A DNA stretch of 64,000 nucleotides from contig CAWBPN010000018.1 in assembly GCA_963790715.1 (NCBI GenBank), positions 186,001 to 250,000 of the forward strand, in the 5' to 3' direction. Position 1 is the stretch's first letter. Each line of letters begins with the position of its first letter. Source of the DNA: DCFW01 sp963790715 (lineage in GTDB: Bacteria > Bacteroidota > Bacteroidia > Bacteroidales > Bacteroidaceae). The notes under the pieces were generated by a model that was given only the letters and a program-made list of their open reading frames with translations, had not been told where the DNA came from and did no database searches. Position numbers and translations under genes: made by a program. Below are positions 44,865 to 54,319 of the stretch, piece after piece.

Positions 44865-47690
44865 TCAAATTTTCATGATATAATCGGTTAGGTTTTCATC
44901 TCTGTCCAAATTGAACTTCTTTCTTAAACGATAACGAACGGTTTCAACTCCACGTATTGAGATATTAAGTAGCGGAGCAATCTCTTTAGTTGATAAATCC
45001 ATTTTAAGATAAGCACACATCATCCGTTCATTGTTTGACAGATCGGGATGTTTTTCACGCAATCGCTTCATAAAATTGTTATGAACCAGATCAAATTGCT
45101 CCTCAATACGTTTCAACACATCATCCCCTTGGATATTAGAATCTATTTTGTTTCTAACCAACAAAAGCATTTTCTTTGATTCATTTGTTTTACCGCTTTT
45201 CAATGAATCCATAACTTTAAATAATTCAGACTTGATATCGGTCAATATTTCATTCTTGCGCAGGAAATTAATCATTAAGTTGACCATCTCCTGACTTTTA
45301 TGTTTCAGCTCATATTCAAGCTTTTCATCTTCATATTCCTTCTCCATTACCTTCATTTCGCGGTCTTTCTCAATCACAGCCTGGGCTTTTTTACGACGCA
45401 ACCTTGCATCATCCCAATAATAAAGACCTATTGCAAAAGCGATGATTAATAAGCCGTAAAAGACATAAGCAACAGCTGAACGATACCATGGTGGAAGTAT
45501 TCTGAACTTAAATGAATCGGTAGATACTTCACCGTCAGGGAAAGTTGTCTTTACCTCAAAAGTGTACTTGCCTTCATGCAAATTACTGTATTCCTTAACT
45601 TTTGATGTCGTACATTCCGACCACTCATCGGAATTTAAGCGATATTGATATGTGATACCCTCAAGATTGGTATACATTGATACATCATATTCAAACCGAA
45701 CATCGTTTAACCTGTATGATATTTCAGGTTCACTTTTGCGTTGCAAAAAATTATCGGTATATATCAATGAATCTTTAGGATAAGTCAAATAAACGTTTCT
45801 AATGTGCAACAGCTTTTTATAATTGCGAAGATTACGTTTAGACGGCAATTTGAACAGAGCAAAACCATTGTCATTAGGAATAATCATCAATTGATTCGAA
45901 ACAGGAACAATATTTTCAGCCCCACTAACCAATTCAAGAGTCGGGACATCAATAAACGAACTGATTTTATATGCTTTGTTTAATTTATCGGATACGCAAA
46001 TTCCTTTAGGACTCATGCATATAAGATTGTTGCCATATTCTGACAAACACGAATAAGGAATACTGCCGTTAAACCTTTTGTTCATTTCTATGGCAGGTTC
46101 TATCCTGTCATTATGTACATTATAATGATATATGCCTGAATTTGTTGTAAAATATATTTCACCGCTTACTTTATTTACCCTGAACCCTTTTTTTGAAGGC
46201 AAACCTTTATCCACGCCGTATGTTTCAGCCTTAATTACAGCGGTATGTTGACTATTCAATGTGGCATGTACCAACTTTGTAGTACCGCAAACCCAAAGAA
46301 CGTCCGGCGATTCTTGCTCAAAATATCGGCTTGAAAACTGAATGCCTTTGATTTTGCATACATCCGACCACTTACCATTTGTATTTCGCATCAGATACAT
46401 TCCATCATACGTACCTACATAGACTTCATTCGGATGCCCTAATACGGCTTGGCATGTCCATGCTCCGGTAATATTGGATATACGCTTTATTGAGGTACCT
46501 TCAATTTTAAATATCCCTTTATCATGCATACAAAAAATGTCATTGCCTATGCGCTTTAATCCCCAAACTTGTCCGCTTGTATTACTAACGGAATTGATAA
46601 CCGGTTGCCGACCTCCGAAGGTAATAGGATAATGAGAATAATATAATCCCCTGTTAGTCCCCAAATAAAGTAAATTACCTGATAATAAAGCAGTATACCC
46701 TGTTCCATAAGACCTAGGATACGAATAAAGATTAGTAAAAGGTGAATTGAGTAATATATAATCAATGCCGCTGTCAAGACCTGCCCATAGATTCCCCCAA
46801 CCGTCAAAAGACAAGGAAAGAACTGTATTGTTTTGCATGCCTACATTTTCATTGAAGAACTTCACAGACTTCGTTTGCATATTTATCAGCATCAAACCGT
46901 TGTGCACCGTACCCACAGCTATTTGATCATTTGATACTGCCGCACAAAACACTTCACTTTGTTTCATGAACGACTCCATCCCTGTAACCAAATGTGTCAC
47001 TTTTTGCCCGTCGTAATAAAATAGCCCGTCGTATGCTGTTACCACTAAAATACCGTTTTTATATGGTATTATACTTTTAATCAGCTTATGCCGTAAAATG
47101 TCCGAGCCTGACAATGGCACAAAACCGTTCCCCACCAATATGCTAATGCCCATATCAGTGGCAACATACAATGCTCCGTTAATAAATCCAGAACAAGTTA
47201 TCTTTTGCTTTAAATTAATATACCTGTATTTTCCATTGACACATTTCAATATCGTGCCATCACCTTGAAGATAAAGTGTGTTTTCATACTCATATATATT
47301 CCACACGTTGCCCAATAAGACTTCTTTTCCGCGCATCTGTCTAGACAGGCAATGATAAATAATTTTACCTGAAAAGTCAGTACTGAAATAACCGAATTCA
47401 TTAATGCCGCCTACATATATGCGTTTTTTGTCAATTGAAGGAAGCACCGAACGTACATCCAAACCGTTACACAAAGGGAATTCTTTCCATGATGTGCCGT
47501 CATATTGCAACAAATCTTTTTGATTGGCAAAATATACCCACCTGTCACTGTATGACTTTATCTGCCATGTTTGTGCACCGTCACCATATAAATTACGCTG
47601 ATAATTTATAATATAATTATTCCATTCCTGCCCAACACAAGGTAAAGAATATAATAAAAGGAATAATATTAGATATTTTAGGGGTTTCAT
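44865..47690 (-). CDS. SusR-like membrane regulator: beta-propeller, Y_Y_Y domain, LuxR-type helix-turn-helix
   Basis: The 941-residue protein has a signal peptide (LILFLLLYSLPCVGQ), a large sensor of repeated propeller blades (about 25-650), a Y_Y_Y (triple tyrosine) domain (about 660-730: YEYDVSMYTNLEGITYQYRL), one membrane helix (about 735-760: VAYVFYGLLIIAFAIGLYYW), a cytoplasmic coiled coil (about 765-870), and a LuxR-type DNA-binding end (LSTKEIAPLLNISIRGVETV). It has no kinase or receiver domain, unlike hybrid two-component regulators. It senses a periplasmic oligosaccharide and likely activates the adjacent susC operon. Same strand, 208 bases upstream of susC. Confidence 0.88.
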   Translation of the reverse strand: MKPLKYLILFLLLYSLPCVGQEWNNYIINYQRNLYGDGAQTWQIKSYSDRWVYFANQKDLLQYDGTSWKEFPLCNGLDVRSVLPSIDKKRIYVGGINEFGYFSTDFSGKIIYHCLSRQMRGKEVLLGNVWNIYEYENTLYLQGDGTILKCVNGKYRYINLKQKITCSGFINGALYVATDMGISILVGNGFVPLSGSDILRHKLIKSIIPYKNGILVVTAYDGLFYYDGQKVTHLVTGMESFMKQSEVFCAAVSNDQIAVGTVHNGLMLINMQTKSVKFFNENVGMQNNTVLSLSFDGWGNLWAGLDSGIDYILLNSPFTNLYSYPRSYGTGYTALLSGNLLYLGTNRGLYYSHYPITFGGRQPVINSVSNTSGQVWGLKRIGNDIFCMHDKGIFKIEGTSIKRISNITGAWTCQAVLGHPNEVYVGTYDGMYLMRNTNGKWSDVCKIKGIQFSSRYFEQESPDVLWVCGTTKLVHATLNSQHTAVIKAETYGVDKGLPSKKGFRVNKVSGEIYFTTNSGIYHYNVHNDRIEPAIEMNKRFNGSIPYSCLSEYGNNLICMSPKGICVSDKLNKAYKISSFIDVPTLELVSGAENIVPVSNQLMIIPNDNGFALFKLPSKRNLRNYKKLLHIRNVYLTYPKDSLIYTDNFLQRKSEPEISYRLNDVRFEYDVSMYTNLEGITYQYRLNSDEWSECTTSKVKEYSNLHEGKYTFEVKTTFPDGEVSTDSFKFRILPPWYRSAVAYVFYGLLIIAFAIGLYYWDDARLRRKKAQAVIEKDREMKVMEKEYEDEKLEYELKHKSQEMVNLMINFLRKNEILTDIKSELFKVMDSLKSGKTNESKKMLLLVRNKIDSNIQGDDVLKRIEEQFDLVHNNFMKRLREKHPDLSNNERMMCAYLKMDLSTKEIAPLLNISIRGVETVRYRLRKKFNLDRDENLTDYIMKI

Positions 47691-47715
47691 GTTTTCAAAT
47701 GTTTCATTTCACGGT

Positions 47716-47743
47716 CAAACTTACATAACTATTATCAAAGTTA
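47716..47743 (-). promoter_or_regulatory. Two possible -7 elements of the SusR-like gene
   Basis: CAAACTTA (47716-47723) and CAAAGTTA (47736-47743) on the plus strand are complements of TAAGTTTG and TAACTTTG, both TAnnTTTG, 26 and 46 bases before the start at 47690. Confidence 0.45.
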
Positions 47744-48084
47744 TTTGATTATCGACAATAACTTCTTTAAGAATATTTCTATTCATGTTTATGCGATTTT
47801 ATTCTATCGGCAGAACAAAAATAGCATTATTTTATTCTATTTACAAAACAAAAACAGCTTTTCTATATATAAAAGATGCAACAGAACCTGGTCCAAGATT
47901 TATACCTTTTCATGGAGGTTTCGGATTGTTGACCATTCAATGTATTAATAAGCCTGTATTTTATTCTTACAAATTCATAAATATGTTAGGGCAAGCCGAT
48001 TTATCGGATACAGATTCGTGTTTGTGGAATTGTAAAAAAATAAGGGAAAGGCATGCAGGTGCTATTGGGGGATTTCACCAATAC

Positions 48085-48400
48085 GCCTCCGAATTCAATA
48101 ATACTTCTATTCGGTATCCGGTTCATTTCGATAGTGGTGAGCGTAAAATATACCTTAAAGGGGAAGCCTATTTTGTTATAGCTAAAGATAAACGTCCGTT
48201 TACAGTAGTTACAGAACGAGGAGTTATTAAAGACTACGGTACCGAATTCAATGTAAATACATTCTCTCCTTCAAATACCAAAGTGGTTTTGGTAAAAGGC
48301 AAAGTAAGTGTGACGCCAACCGGTAATTTTAATCATAAGGAATCATTTCTGAAAACGGGGCAATTAGCTTGTTTGAATAAGAATGATTCTTCAAATTTAG
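48085..48400 (+). pseudogene. FecR anti-sigma factor remnant
   Basis: Within a plus-strand open frame, NTSIRYPVHFDSGERKIYLK, GEAYFVIAKDKRPFTVVTER and DYGTEFNVNTFSPSNTKVVL match the central FecR domain. The N-terminal cytoplasmic part, the membrane helix and the C-terminal receptor-contact domain are missing; after LACLNKNDSSN the sequence loses similarity. No sigma-factor gene is beside it. It points away from the intact FecR at 54320-55195. This is an internal fragment of a lost ECF/FecR locus, read as a pseudogene. Confidence 0.75.
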
Positions 48401-48504
48401 GTGCAACTTCATTCACATGTCGTCAAATACTCATTACCTATCTCCATGAGCTTGTAGCAGCCTATGCAACATCCATATTGCTACATATCACATTCATGCG
48501 ACAA

Positions 48505-49257
48505 TTATAATTGCTGACCGGTAGGGCGAATGACAATTTCATTAATGCCCGTATCTTCCGGCATATTAATTGCGAATGCTATAGAACGAGCTACACGATC
48601 TGCACTTATGGCGTACACATTATAAAAATTATCTATAGCCTTTTTCTGTTCTTTATCGGTTATGTGGTCTACCAACTCTGTAGTTATAGCTCCCGGAGAA
48701 ATAACTGTTACACGTATATTACTTTTAGCTATTGCCTCCTCCTGACGAAGTGCATCACTAATTGCTCTTACTCCGAACTTCGTTGCATTATAAACGCCGG
48801 CAGCCGGTGTTATGACATGTCCTGCAACAGAAGCTATATTTACGATATGACCACTCTTTTGTTTTCTCATTTCAGGCAATGCCGCATCTATTCCATTCAG
48901 TACACCACGTAGATTGACATCAATCATTTGATTCCAATCATCAACTTTACCTTTGATAAATTCGGAGTGAGGCATCAAACCGGCATTGTTCATCCAAACA
49001 TCTATTCTTCCGTATGCATCAAGTGCTGTATTAGCTAAGGCCTTGACATCTGCCAGATTAGTAACGTCAGTTACTTTATAAACAGCTTCTCCACCATTAT
49101 CTTTAATGGTTTTTACAAGCTCAATCAAACGGTTTTCCCGTCTTGCACCCAAGACAATTTTATTACCTTGGCTTGCCAGTAACTTTGCGGTTGCTTCACC
49201 TATTCCACTTGAAGCACCGGTTATTACAACGACTTTTTTACTTTTTAATTCTGACAT
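48505..49257 (-). CDS. Short-chain dehydrogenase/reductase (SDR)
   Basis: A 250-residue classical SDR. VVVITGASSGIGEATAKLLA is the TGxxxGIG nucleotide motif, with GARRENRL after it favouring NADP(H). NNAGLMP is the structural NNAG, IVNIASVAGH holds the catalytic Ser region, and VYNATKFGVRAIS contains YxxxK. The closest common annotation is SDR oxidoreductase of the YdfG/clavulanate-dehydrogenase-like group. The substrate is unknown. It is intact although both sides hold broken genes. Confidence 0.92.
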   Translation of the reverse strand: MSELKSKKVVVITGASSGIGEATAKLLASQGNKIVLGARRENRLIELVKTIKDNGGEAVYKVTDVTNLADVKALANTALDAYGRIDVWMNNAGLMPHSEFIKGKVDDWNQMIDVNLRGVLNGIDAALPEMRKQKSGHIVNIASVAGHVITPAAGVYNATKFGVRAISDALRQEEAIAKSNIRVTVISPGAITTELVDHITDKEQKKAIDNFYNVYAISADRVARSIAFAINMPEDTGINEIVIRPTGQQL

Positions 49258-49409
49258 TTCATTTTACTTTTATGATTTCTAATCTTTAATAAAGATACGA
49301 ATTAGGTTTCACGCATTTGCAACAATCTTCAACAATCTTCATAAAGTATGTTTAATATATCAAGTTTTATGCAAACTGCGTTTCAGGAAATAAATGATAG
49401 ACGTCTCTA

Positions 49410-49944
49410 TCATTTATCCATATTGACCAACTTATATATTCTTTTACCAACACCGATTTTTTCACCATATTCTAAGACATGTATACCGTGTCTGCTCTCT
49501 ATTCGTTTCCTCAGGTCTTTACTATCAGATGCCTTATATACCAAATCAATGCAAGCCTGATCCAGTGCTATAGGATCCGTAGAAGCCAGAATACACATTA
49601 GCCATAGTTGGTGGTATCGGATGGGAGTCACAATCACAATCAACTGACAGGTTATTCATGACACTGATATAAATAATGTTTTTACCTAGGCTATTTTCTA
49701 CAGCACCGGCAGCTTCTGCCATAGATTCAAGAAAAGCATCCTGTGGAGTTTGCATGGCAGGACCGAAATCACCTGTCTTATCTACTTTTCCGGCCGAATG
49801 AATCAACATTTTCCCTCCGGCAGATGCTATTCCGATTGACATGTTTTTAATGGCTCCGCCAAAGCCGGCCATGGCATGGCCCTTGAAATGATTCAGTATT
49901 ATAAAAAAGTTATAATTCTTAAAATGAGAACCTACTATAGTCAA
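49410..49944 (-). pseudogene. DUF362 (ferredoxin-like) protein, N-terminally truncated and frameshifted
   Basis: The frame from 49944 gives ILNHFKGHAMAGFGGAIKNM, SIGIASAGGKMLIHSAGKVD and NNLSVDCDCDSHPIPP, all DUF362. Near 49594 the frame is lost (VYSGFYG...), and another frame continues with CILASTDPIALDQACIDLVY and RIESRHGIHVLEYGEKIG to 49410. The normal first about 150 residues are missing, so a frame correction would not give a full protein. DUF362 proteins are putative iron-sulfur or metal proteins of unknown role. Confidence 0.8.
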
Positions 49945-49965
49945 TATATACTTAATACCATGCTG

Positions 49966-50115
49966 CTACCCAAGTCGTATGCCTTTTGCAATCAAGAGTA
50001 AAAACTCGCTCATGATATTCTTTTTTTTCATCAATATCAAAACGAGAGCATTCACCAACAATTTGGCAGTATTCCAACTTTTTCTCGGGCTGCCGTTTAG
50101 TACTATTACTTTCAT
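49966..50115 (-). pseudogene. NADPH-dependent FMN reductase/flavodoxin-like N-terminal remnant
   Basis: The ATG at 50115 starts MKVIVLNGSPRKSWNTAKLL, the FMN phosphate-binding opening of flavodoxin-fold reductases. The frame loses similarity and ends at 49966 after 49 residues, where about 180 are expected. It lies just upstream of the truncated DUF362 gene, so a deletion may have joined the two. Confidence 0.65.
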
Positions 50116-50499
50116 ATTCTTTTTTAAATATATATTATTACTAAACTCCTACCACATTTTCAAATATGCCAATAAGTTGAAATCTTTATCGAGTAAACTA
50201 TTATAAAGATAAATAATATTCAGCAAAAAGAATCATCTTTTTACAACATTTTTTATTAGAAAATATCCTACGAATATTTGCAAAAGCATTACATAAAAGG
50301 GAAATTTCATTTCACAATGCTCCTTGTTTTGTTGCTCTATGTATCTGTCTCTCATGTGAATAGCGATATGCTAAGTAGATTTGAGAAATTGATTTATACA
50401 TCAAGTCTGATTTGCCACTATCCTCCGGATTGCCAACCGTAACGGTGTAACGCCTAACGAATACAAGGAGAATATTTGAGTAATTACTTCATTCCGTGT
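50116..50499. other. Gene-free gap before the DUF4249 gene
   Basis: About 384 bases, AT-rich. A minus-strand frame of about 43 codons (50440-50312, with NPEDSGKSDLMYKSISQIYL) looks protein-like but matches no family that can be named. Nothing else is supported. Confidence 0.4.
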
Positions 50500-51585
50500 T
50501 TAATTATATTTCCCTTGCAAGCGAATATACTTTGAAGCCGAAGAACTGAAGCCTACCATACCTGTGCCTCCGTGAACATTTGTTGGAAACTTTATAGGAC
50601 CGGAAAGATCATCATTATCCTGATAATCCGAAGACCGATATAGATTCAACGCTTTAAGATAATAATATTCGGATTCGGTAATGCTCTGAACAAAAAATAT
50701 TTCATCTATAGAGCTTATCGTAGTCTCTTCTGTTTCAGCTTCTGTATCGACAGTATGCTTATAAGGCGGATAAGACAACAAATTATCATAAACAGTCAAC
50801 ATACATGACTTGCCATTGAAACGATTATCGTTGAATACGCCATAAGTATTTTCCGTATATTGCAGAGTCGGCAAGAAATCGCCAAAATCATTATCTCCTC
50901 CAGCCGATATGGAATGCCCATCCATCATAATCGGATCTTCGTAACACATATAATCCGAACCGTAGTCAGGTCTGTAATATATTACCGTGTCTTCTTTGTA
51001 AACCATTTTAGGTAGCCACTCTGTTGGAATTTTATATATTATTTTTTGTTTTATGGAACGTTTCATATACAAGCGGTAGTAATTTACATCTCCGCTGTTA
51101 TCTTTAAAATAAATCTTATATTGCCAGATGTTTCCTGTCCCAGAACCGCCACCGGAAGTGGAATTATTATAGAATTTTTTATATACATGAGCCGTATCCA
51201 CATATACTGATTCAACGGAATGCGGCACCGTCTCTTCAATCCATGCATGGTATTTATTATCATTGGTGTATGCGTCTATACGAACTACGTCTCCCGGATG
51301 GAACTGCGTTTTTACAGGATATCTATTCCTTGATAATGCCACTTCAGTTTCTTTAAGTTCGCCGTTGACACGCACTTCAATATGCGCATCTTTAACTACA
51401 AGTGCAGAATCCGCTCCGGTAAGATTGAGATATAGCGCATTATTTGTTGAATCGGCATCGATAAAAGCATTCATCACTAACCGTTCAAACTTCTCATTCT
51501 GAGTAATCGGCATATCTTTTTCACATGAAGTGACAAAGAGAAATGCTGTCAAAACACTGAGTATCGAAAATATTTTATTTTTCAT
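50500..51585 (-). CDS. DUF4249 family lipoprotein
   Basis: From the ATG at 51585 (MKNKIFSILSVLTAFLFVTSC, lipidated Cys about 21) the protein has 361 residues; a far upstream start (51696) would overlap the receptor gene and bury the signal. DUF4249 proteins are beta-rich Bacteroidota surface or periplasmic lipoproteins regularly encoded after a TonB receptor; RLVMNAFIDADSTNNALYL and the beta-sandwich start are typical. The function is unknown; a partner role for the receptor is inferred from linkage. It starts 14 bases after the receptor's stop. Confidence 0.85.
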   Translation of the reverse strand: MKNKIFSILSVLTAFLFVTSCEKDMPITQNEKFERLVMNAFIDADSTNNALYLNLTGADSALVVKDAHIEVRVNGELKETEVALSRNRYPVKTQFHPGDVVRIDAYTNDNKYHAWIEETVPHSVESVYVDTAHVYKKFYNNSTSGGGSGTGNIWQYKIYFKDNSGDVNYYRLYMKRSIKQKIIYKIPTEWLPKMVYKEDTVIYYRPDYGSDYMCYEDPIMMDGHSISAGGDNDFGDFLPTLQYTENTYGVFNDNRFNGKSCMLTVYDNLLSYPPYKHTVDTEAETEETTISSIDEIFFVQSITESEYYYLKALNLYRSSDYQDNDDLSGPIKFPTNVHGGTGMVGFSSSASKYIRLQGKYN

Positions 51586-51598
51586 AATCGAGATATCT

Positions 51599-54316
51599 TT
51601 AAAAACTATATATGTATGTAAAAGACGGAATAAAAGGAAGAAGCGTATACTTAACAAGCTTATTTTCCGAACTGGGCAGAGAACCGTCCCATTCACTGGT
51701 TTTACGATAAATCAGTGTAGGATTCATGGCATCATATGCGTTGTAAAGACTTATGTTCCATGTACGCATGCCGTGCTTTGTTTTTTTATGAAAATTAAAA
51801 CCCAAGCACAATGTGTGGCTCGACGGCAAACGATAGTTATTGCGATGAGGCACATAATCTACTTCCGTTACGCCATCCCCTACATCCCTGTTATAGTACG
51901 ATCTGCCATAATCAGGGATAATTATTGTACTCTTTTTCAATGCTAAAGACGTAGCCCCGCCGGTGTAGAACATCCATGTAAGGTCTATATCAAACCGAGA
52001 ACTGAATTTACGATTATATGCAATATTTATGGTGTGCCGCCGATCATAGGCGTAAGGAAAACGTTCACCGCCATTGATTCCTCCCTTACTGAATTTTCTG
52101 TCGCTCTTCGACAATGTATACGACAACCAACCAGTGTTGTTGCCTACCTTCTTCTGCAACATGAATTCAATACCGAAAGCTCGTCCGTGCCCCATCTCAA
52201 CAAGATTCTCCCAATCTGATGAAAAGCCGAGAAAACTCACGCCGTCCTTATATTCGAGCACATTGTTCATGGACTTGTAATAAGCTTCGGCAGACAGTTC
52301 CCAATTCTTCAATCCTGTATAATATCCTCCCACAGAGAACTGATTTGCCTGCATTGGTCGTACGTTTTTCGTTACCGGCACCCATAAATCTGTGGGCATG
52401 GTTATCGGCATCGACGTAAGTAAATGCACATATTGAGTCATTTTTGTGTATGCAGCCTTTAATGCTACAGAGTTTGTCAACTGATAACGAAAAGATAAAC
52501 GTGGTTGGAATGAATAATAGCTATTACCCTGCACATGAAATGCAGAAAGGTTGAAGCCCAAATTAGCCTGAAGCCTGTCGTTTATCTTCCAATTATCCTC
52601 GACATAAGCCGAAACCTCATGAGCATAAATGTCGCGAGTTGGAGAATTATAAGCCGTGTCGATGGGAAGTGTTCCGCTTTCTTTATCTTTGCATTGAACA
52701 TTGGTAACTTCGGGACAAAAGACATGATAAATATATCCGGCACCAAACTTGACATGATGCGCCGTTGAAGGGTAATAATCGAAGTCGGTGAGGACGTTAA
52801 TATCCTTAATGTTTGAATTATAGTGCGACGTACTGTTTTCGTATGAATTGGTACCTACCTCATCGTTATCGTAGCTCATCAAATGTATTTTGTAATTGTT
52901 GATTGCAACTGTGGTATTACAAAACAAACGGTCGTTAAAGACATGGTTCCACCTGAGCGAAGTAATGGAATTGCCCCATGCCATATTCATGCCATATTTG
53001 TCATAAAATGTTGGGTTGTTGCCTAATGTCTCCGTATCATAATCATTTTCCTCCATGCAATCGCGCCCTTGGTAATAGCTCAAATAGATGCGATCGAAGT
53101 CGGAGAATTTATGATTAAGTTTAAAGTTGAAGTCATAAAAATAATAACCGCCTTTTTCATCTTTCGACATAAAAGGGCGGGCAACCAAGTCGCTATAACT
53201 CCGGCGAGCCGACATATTAAAAGACGTTTTCCCTTTGATTATTGGTCCTTCAAAATTAAATCGGCTTGTTAGCAAGCCGATAGCCAAATTACCGTGATAG
53301 TGATACATGTCGCCGTCTTTTGTGCGGACATCTATTACAGATGACAACCGCCCGTTGAAACGAGCGGGAAAAGAACCTTTGAAGAATGTTACTTTTTTCA
53401 TGGCTTCGGGCGTGAAGACGGAGAAAAAACCGAACAGATGGTCTACTTTATATACAGGTATGCCGTCAAGCAAAATAAGATTCTCGTCAGCATTGCCGCC
53501 GCGTACATACAAACCTGCGGTACCCGCCGTACCAGACTGTATGCCGGGCAATAGCTGTATTGTGCGCATAACGTCCGTTTCTCCCAACAGTGCGGGAGTA
53601 TGCTTTATCTGGTCTACCGGTACGTCTATTGCATCCATGCCGGTGGCAAGTAAACCTACTTCATCTTTCTTTGAAGTTACAATAACTTCCTGTAACCTGT
53701 TGTCGCTTGACAAGTGAACATTTATCAAAGTATCTTTGTGAAGCCTGAACTTACAATCCTTTGCGGAATAGCCCAAATAAGAGAATTTCAAATTTGTCTC
53801 ACCTTCCGGTATCGTGATACTGTAATATCCATAAGAGTTTGAAGCCGTTCCCTGATGAGTGCCGGACGAAATAACATGGGCACCGATTAAAGTCTCGGAC
53901 GAAATGCCGTCCATAACATAACCGCTAACTGTATAGTTGCGTCTTTGACGTACTTTAGGCTTATCTATTCTCCGTTCTGCCGGTTTCTGCTTCTTCTTTT
54001 GCAAGAAAATGTAACTCCCGCTTATTCGGTAACCGATAGGTTGGTCGTTAAACGCTCTGTCAAGAATCTCTTGTAATGAGGCATTCTTCAACTTAAAACC
54101 AATAGGTCGCTCAAGGCGAACATTTTCACTGTAAATGAATGTGCAGCCCGTCTTTTTCTCTACGTACTTTGTAAAATCAGTCAATGAGACATTATGGAAA
54201 CTCACTGATAATCGCCGCGAAAGATTTTGGGCATGCACATTCATGCTAGTAACTAATATTAGGCTTATTAGCAGAAAAAGTCTAAATGAATTTTTAATTG
54301 AAATAGTCTGTTTCAT
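51599..54316 (-). CDS. TonB-dependent receptor with STN signalling domain
   Basis: The 905-residue protein has a signal peptide, an STN domain (about 42-107, with SLTDFTKYVEKKTGCTFIYS) for contacting FecR, a carboxypeptidase-regulatory-like domain (about 127-210: VSGYVMDGISSETLIGAHVI), a plug (about 235-335: ETDVMRTIQLLPGIQSG, GLYVRGGNADENLILLDGIP) and a C-terminal barrel. STN-containing receptors signal via FecR to an ECF sigma factor, and both follow upstream here in the expected order. No SusD is present, so the ligand may be a protein, metal chelate or small molecule. Confidence 0.93.
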   Translation of the reverse strand: MKQTISIKNSFRLFLLISLILVTSMNVHAQNLSRRLSVSFHNVSLTDFTKYVEKKTGCTFIYSENVRLERPIGFKLKNASLQEILDRAFNDQPIGYRISGSYIFLQKKKQKPAERRIDKPKVRQRRNYTVSGYVMDGISSETLIGAHVISSGTHQGTASNSYGYYSITIPEGETNLKFSYLGYSAKDCKFRLHKDTLINVHLSSDNRLQEVIVTSKKDEVGLLATGMDAIDVPVDQIKHTPALLGETDVMRTIQLLPGIQSGTAGTAGLYVRGGNADENLILLDGIPVYKVDHLFGFFSVFTPEAMKKVTFFKGSFPARFNGRLSSVIDVRTKDGDMYHYHGNLAIGLLTSRFNFEGPIIKGKTSFNMSARRSYSDLVARPFMSKDEKGGYYFYDFNFKLNHKFSDFDRIYLSYYQGRDCMEENDYDTETLGNNPTFYDKYGMNMAWGNSITSLRWNHVFNDRLFCNTTVAINNYKIHLMSYDNDEVGTNSYENSTSHYNSNIKDINVLTDFDYYPSTAHHVKFGAGYIYHVFCPEVTNVQCKDKESGTLPIDTAYNSPTRDIYAHEVSAYVEDNWKINDRLQANLGFNLSAFHVQGNSYYSFQPRLSFRYQLTNSVALKAAYTKMTQYVHLLTSMPITMPTDLWVPVTKNVRPMQANQFSVGGYYTGLKNWELSAEAYYKSMNNVLEYKDGVSFLGFSSDWENLVEMGHGRAFGIEFMLQKKVGNNTGWLSYTLSKSDRKFSKGGINGGERFPYAYDRRHTINIAYNRKFSSRFDIDLTWMFYTGGATSLALKKSTIIIPDYGRSYYNRDVGDGVTEVDYVPHRNNYRLPSSHTLCLGFNFHKKTKHGMRTWNISLYNAYDAMNPTLIYRKTSEWDGSLPSSENKLVKYTLLPFIPSFTYIYSF

Positions 54317-54319
54317 TAT

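Noticed and set aside
48085..48510. Functional FecR protein on the plus strand
   Set aside because: The membrane helix and C-terminal domain are absent and no sigma-factor gene is adjacent.
50312..50440. Protein-like fragment of about 43 codons on the minus strand
   Set aside because: No start, no family recognised and no continuation in other frames; kept only as a note in the gap entry.
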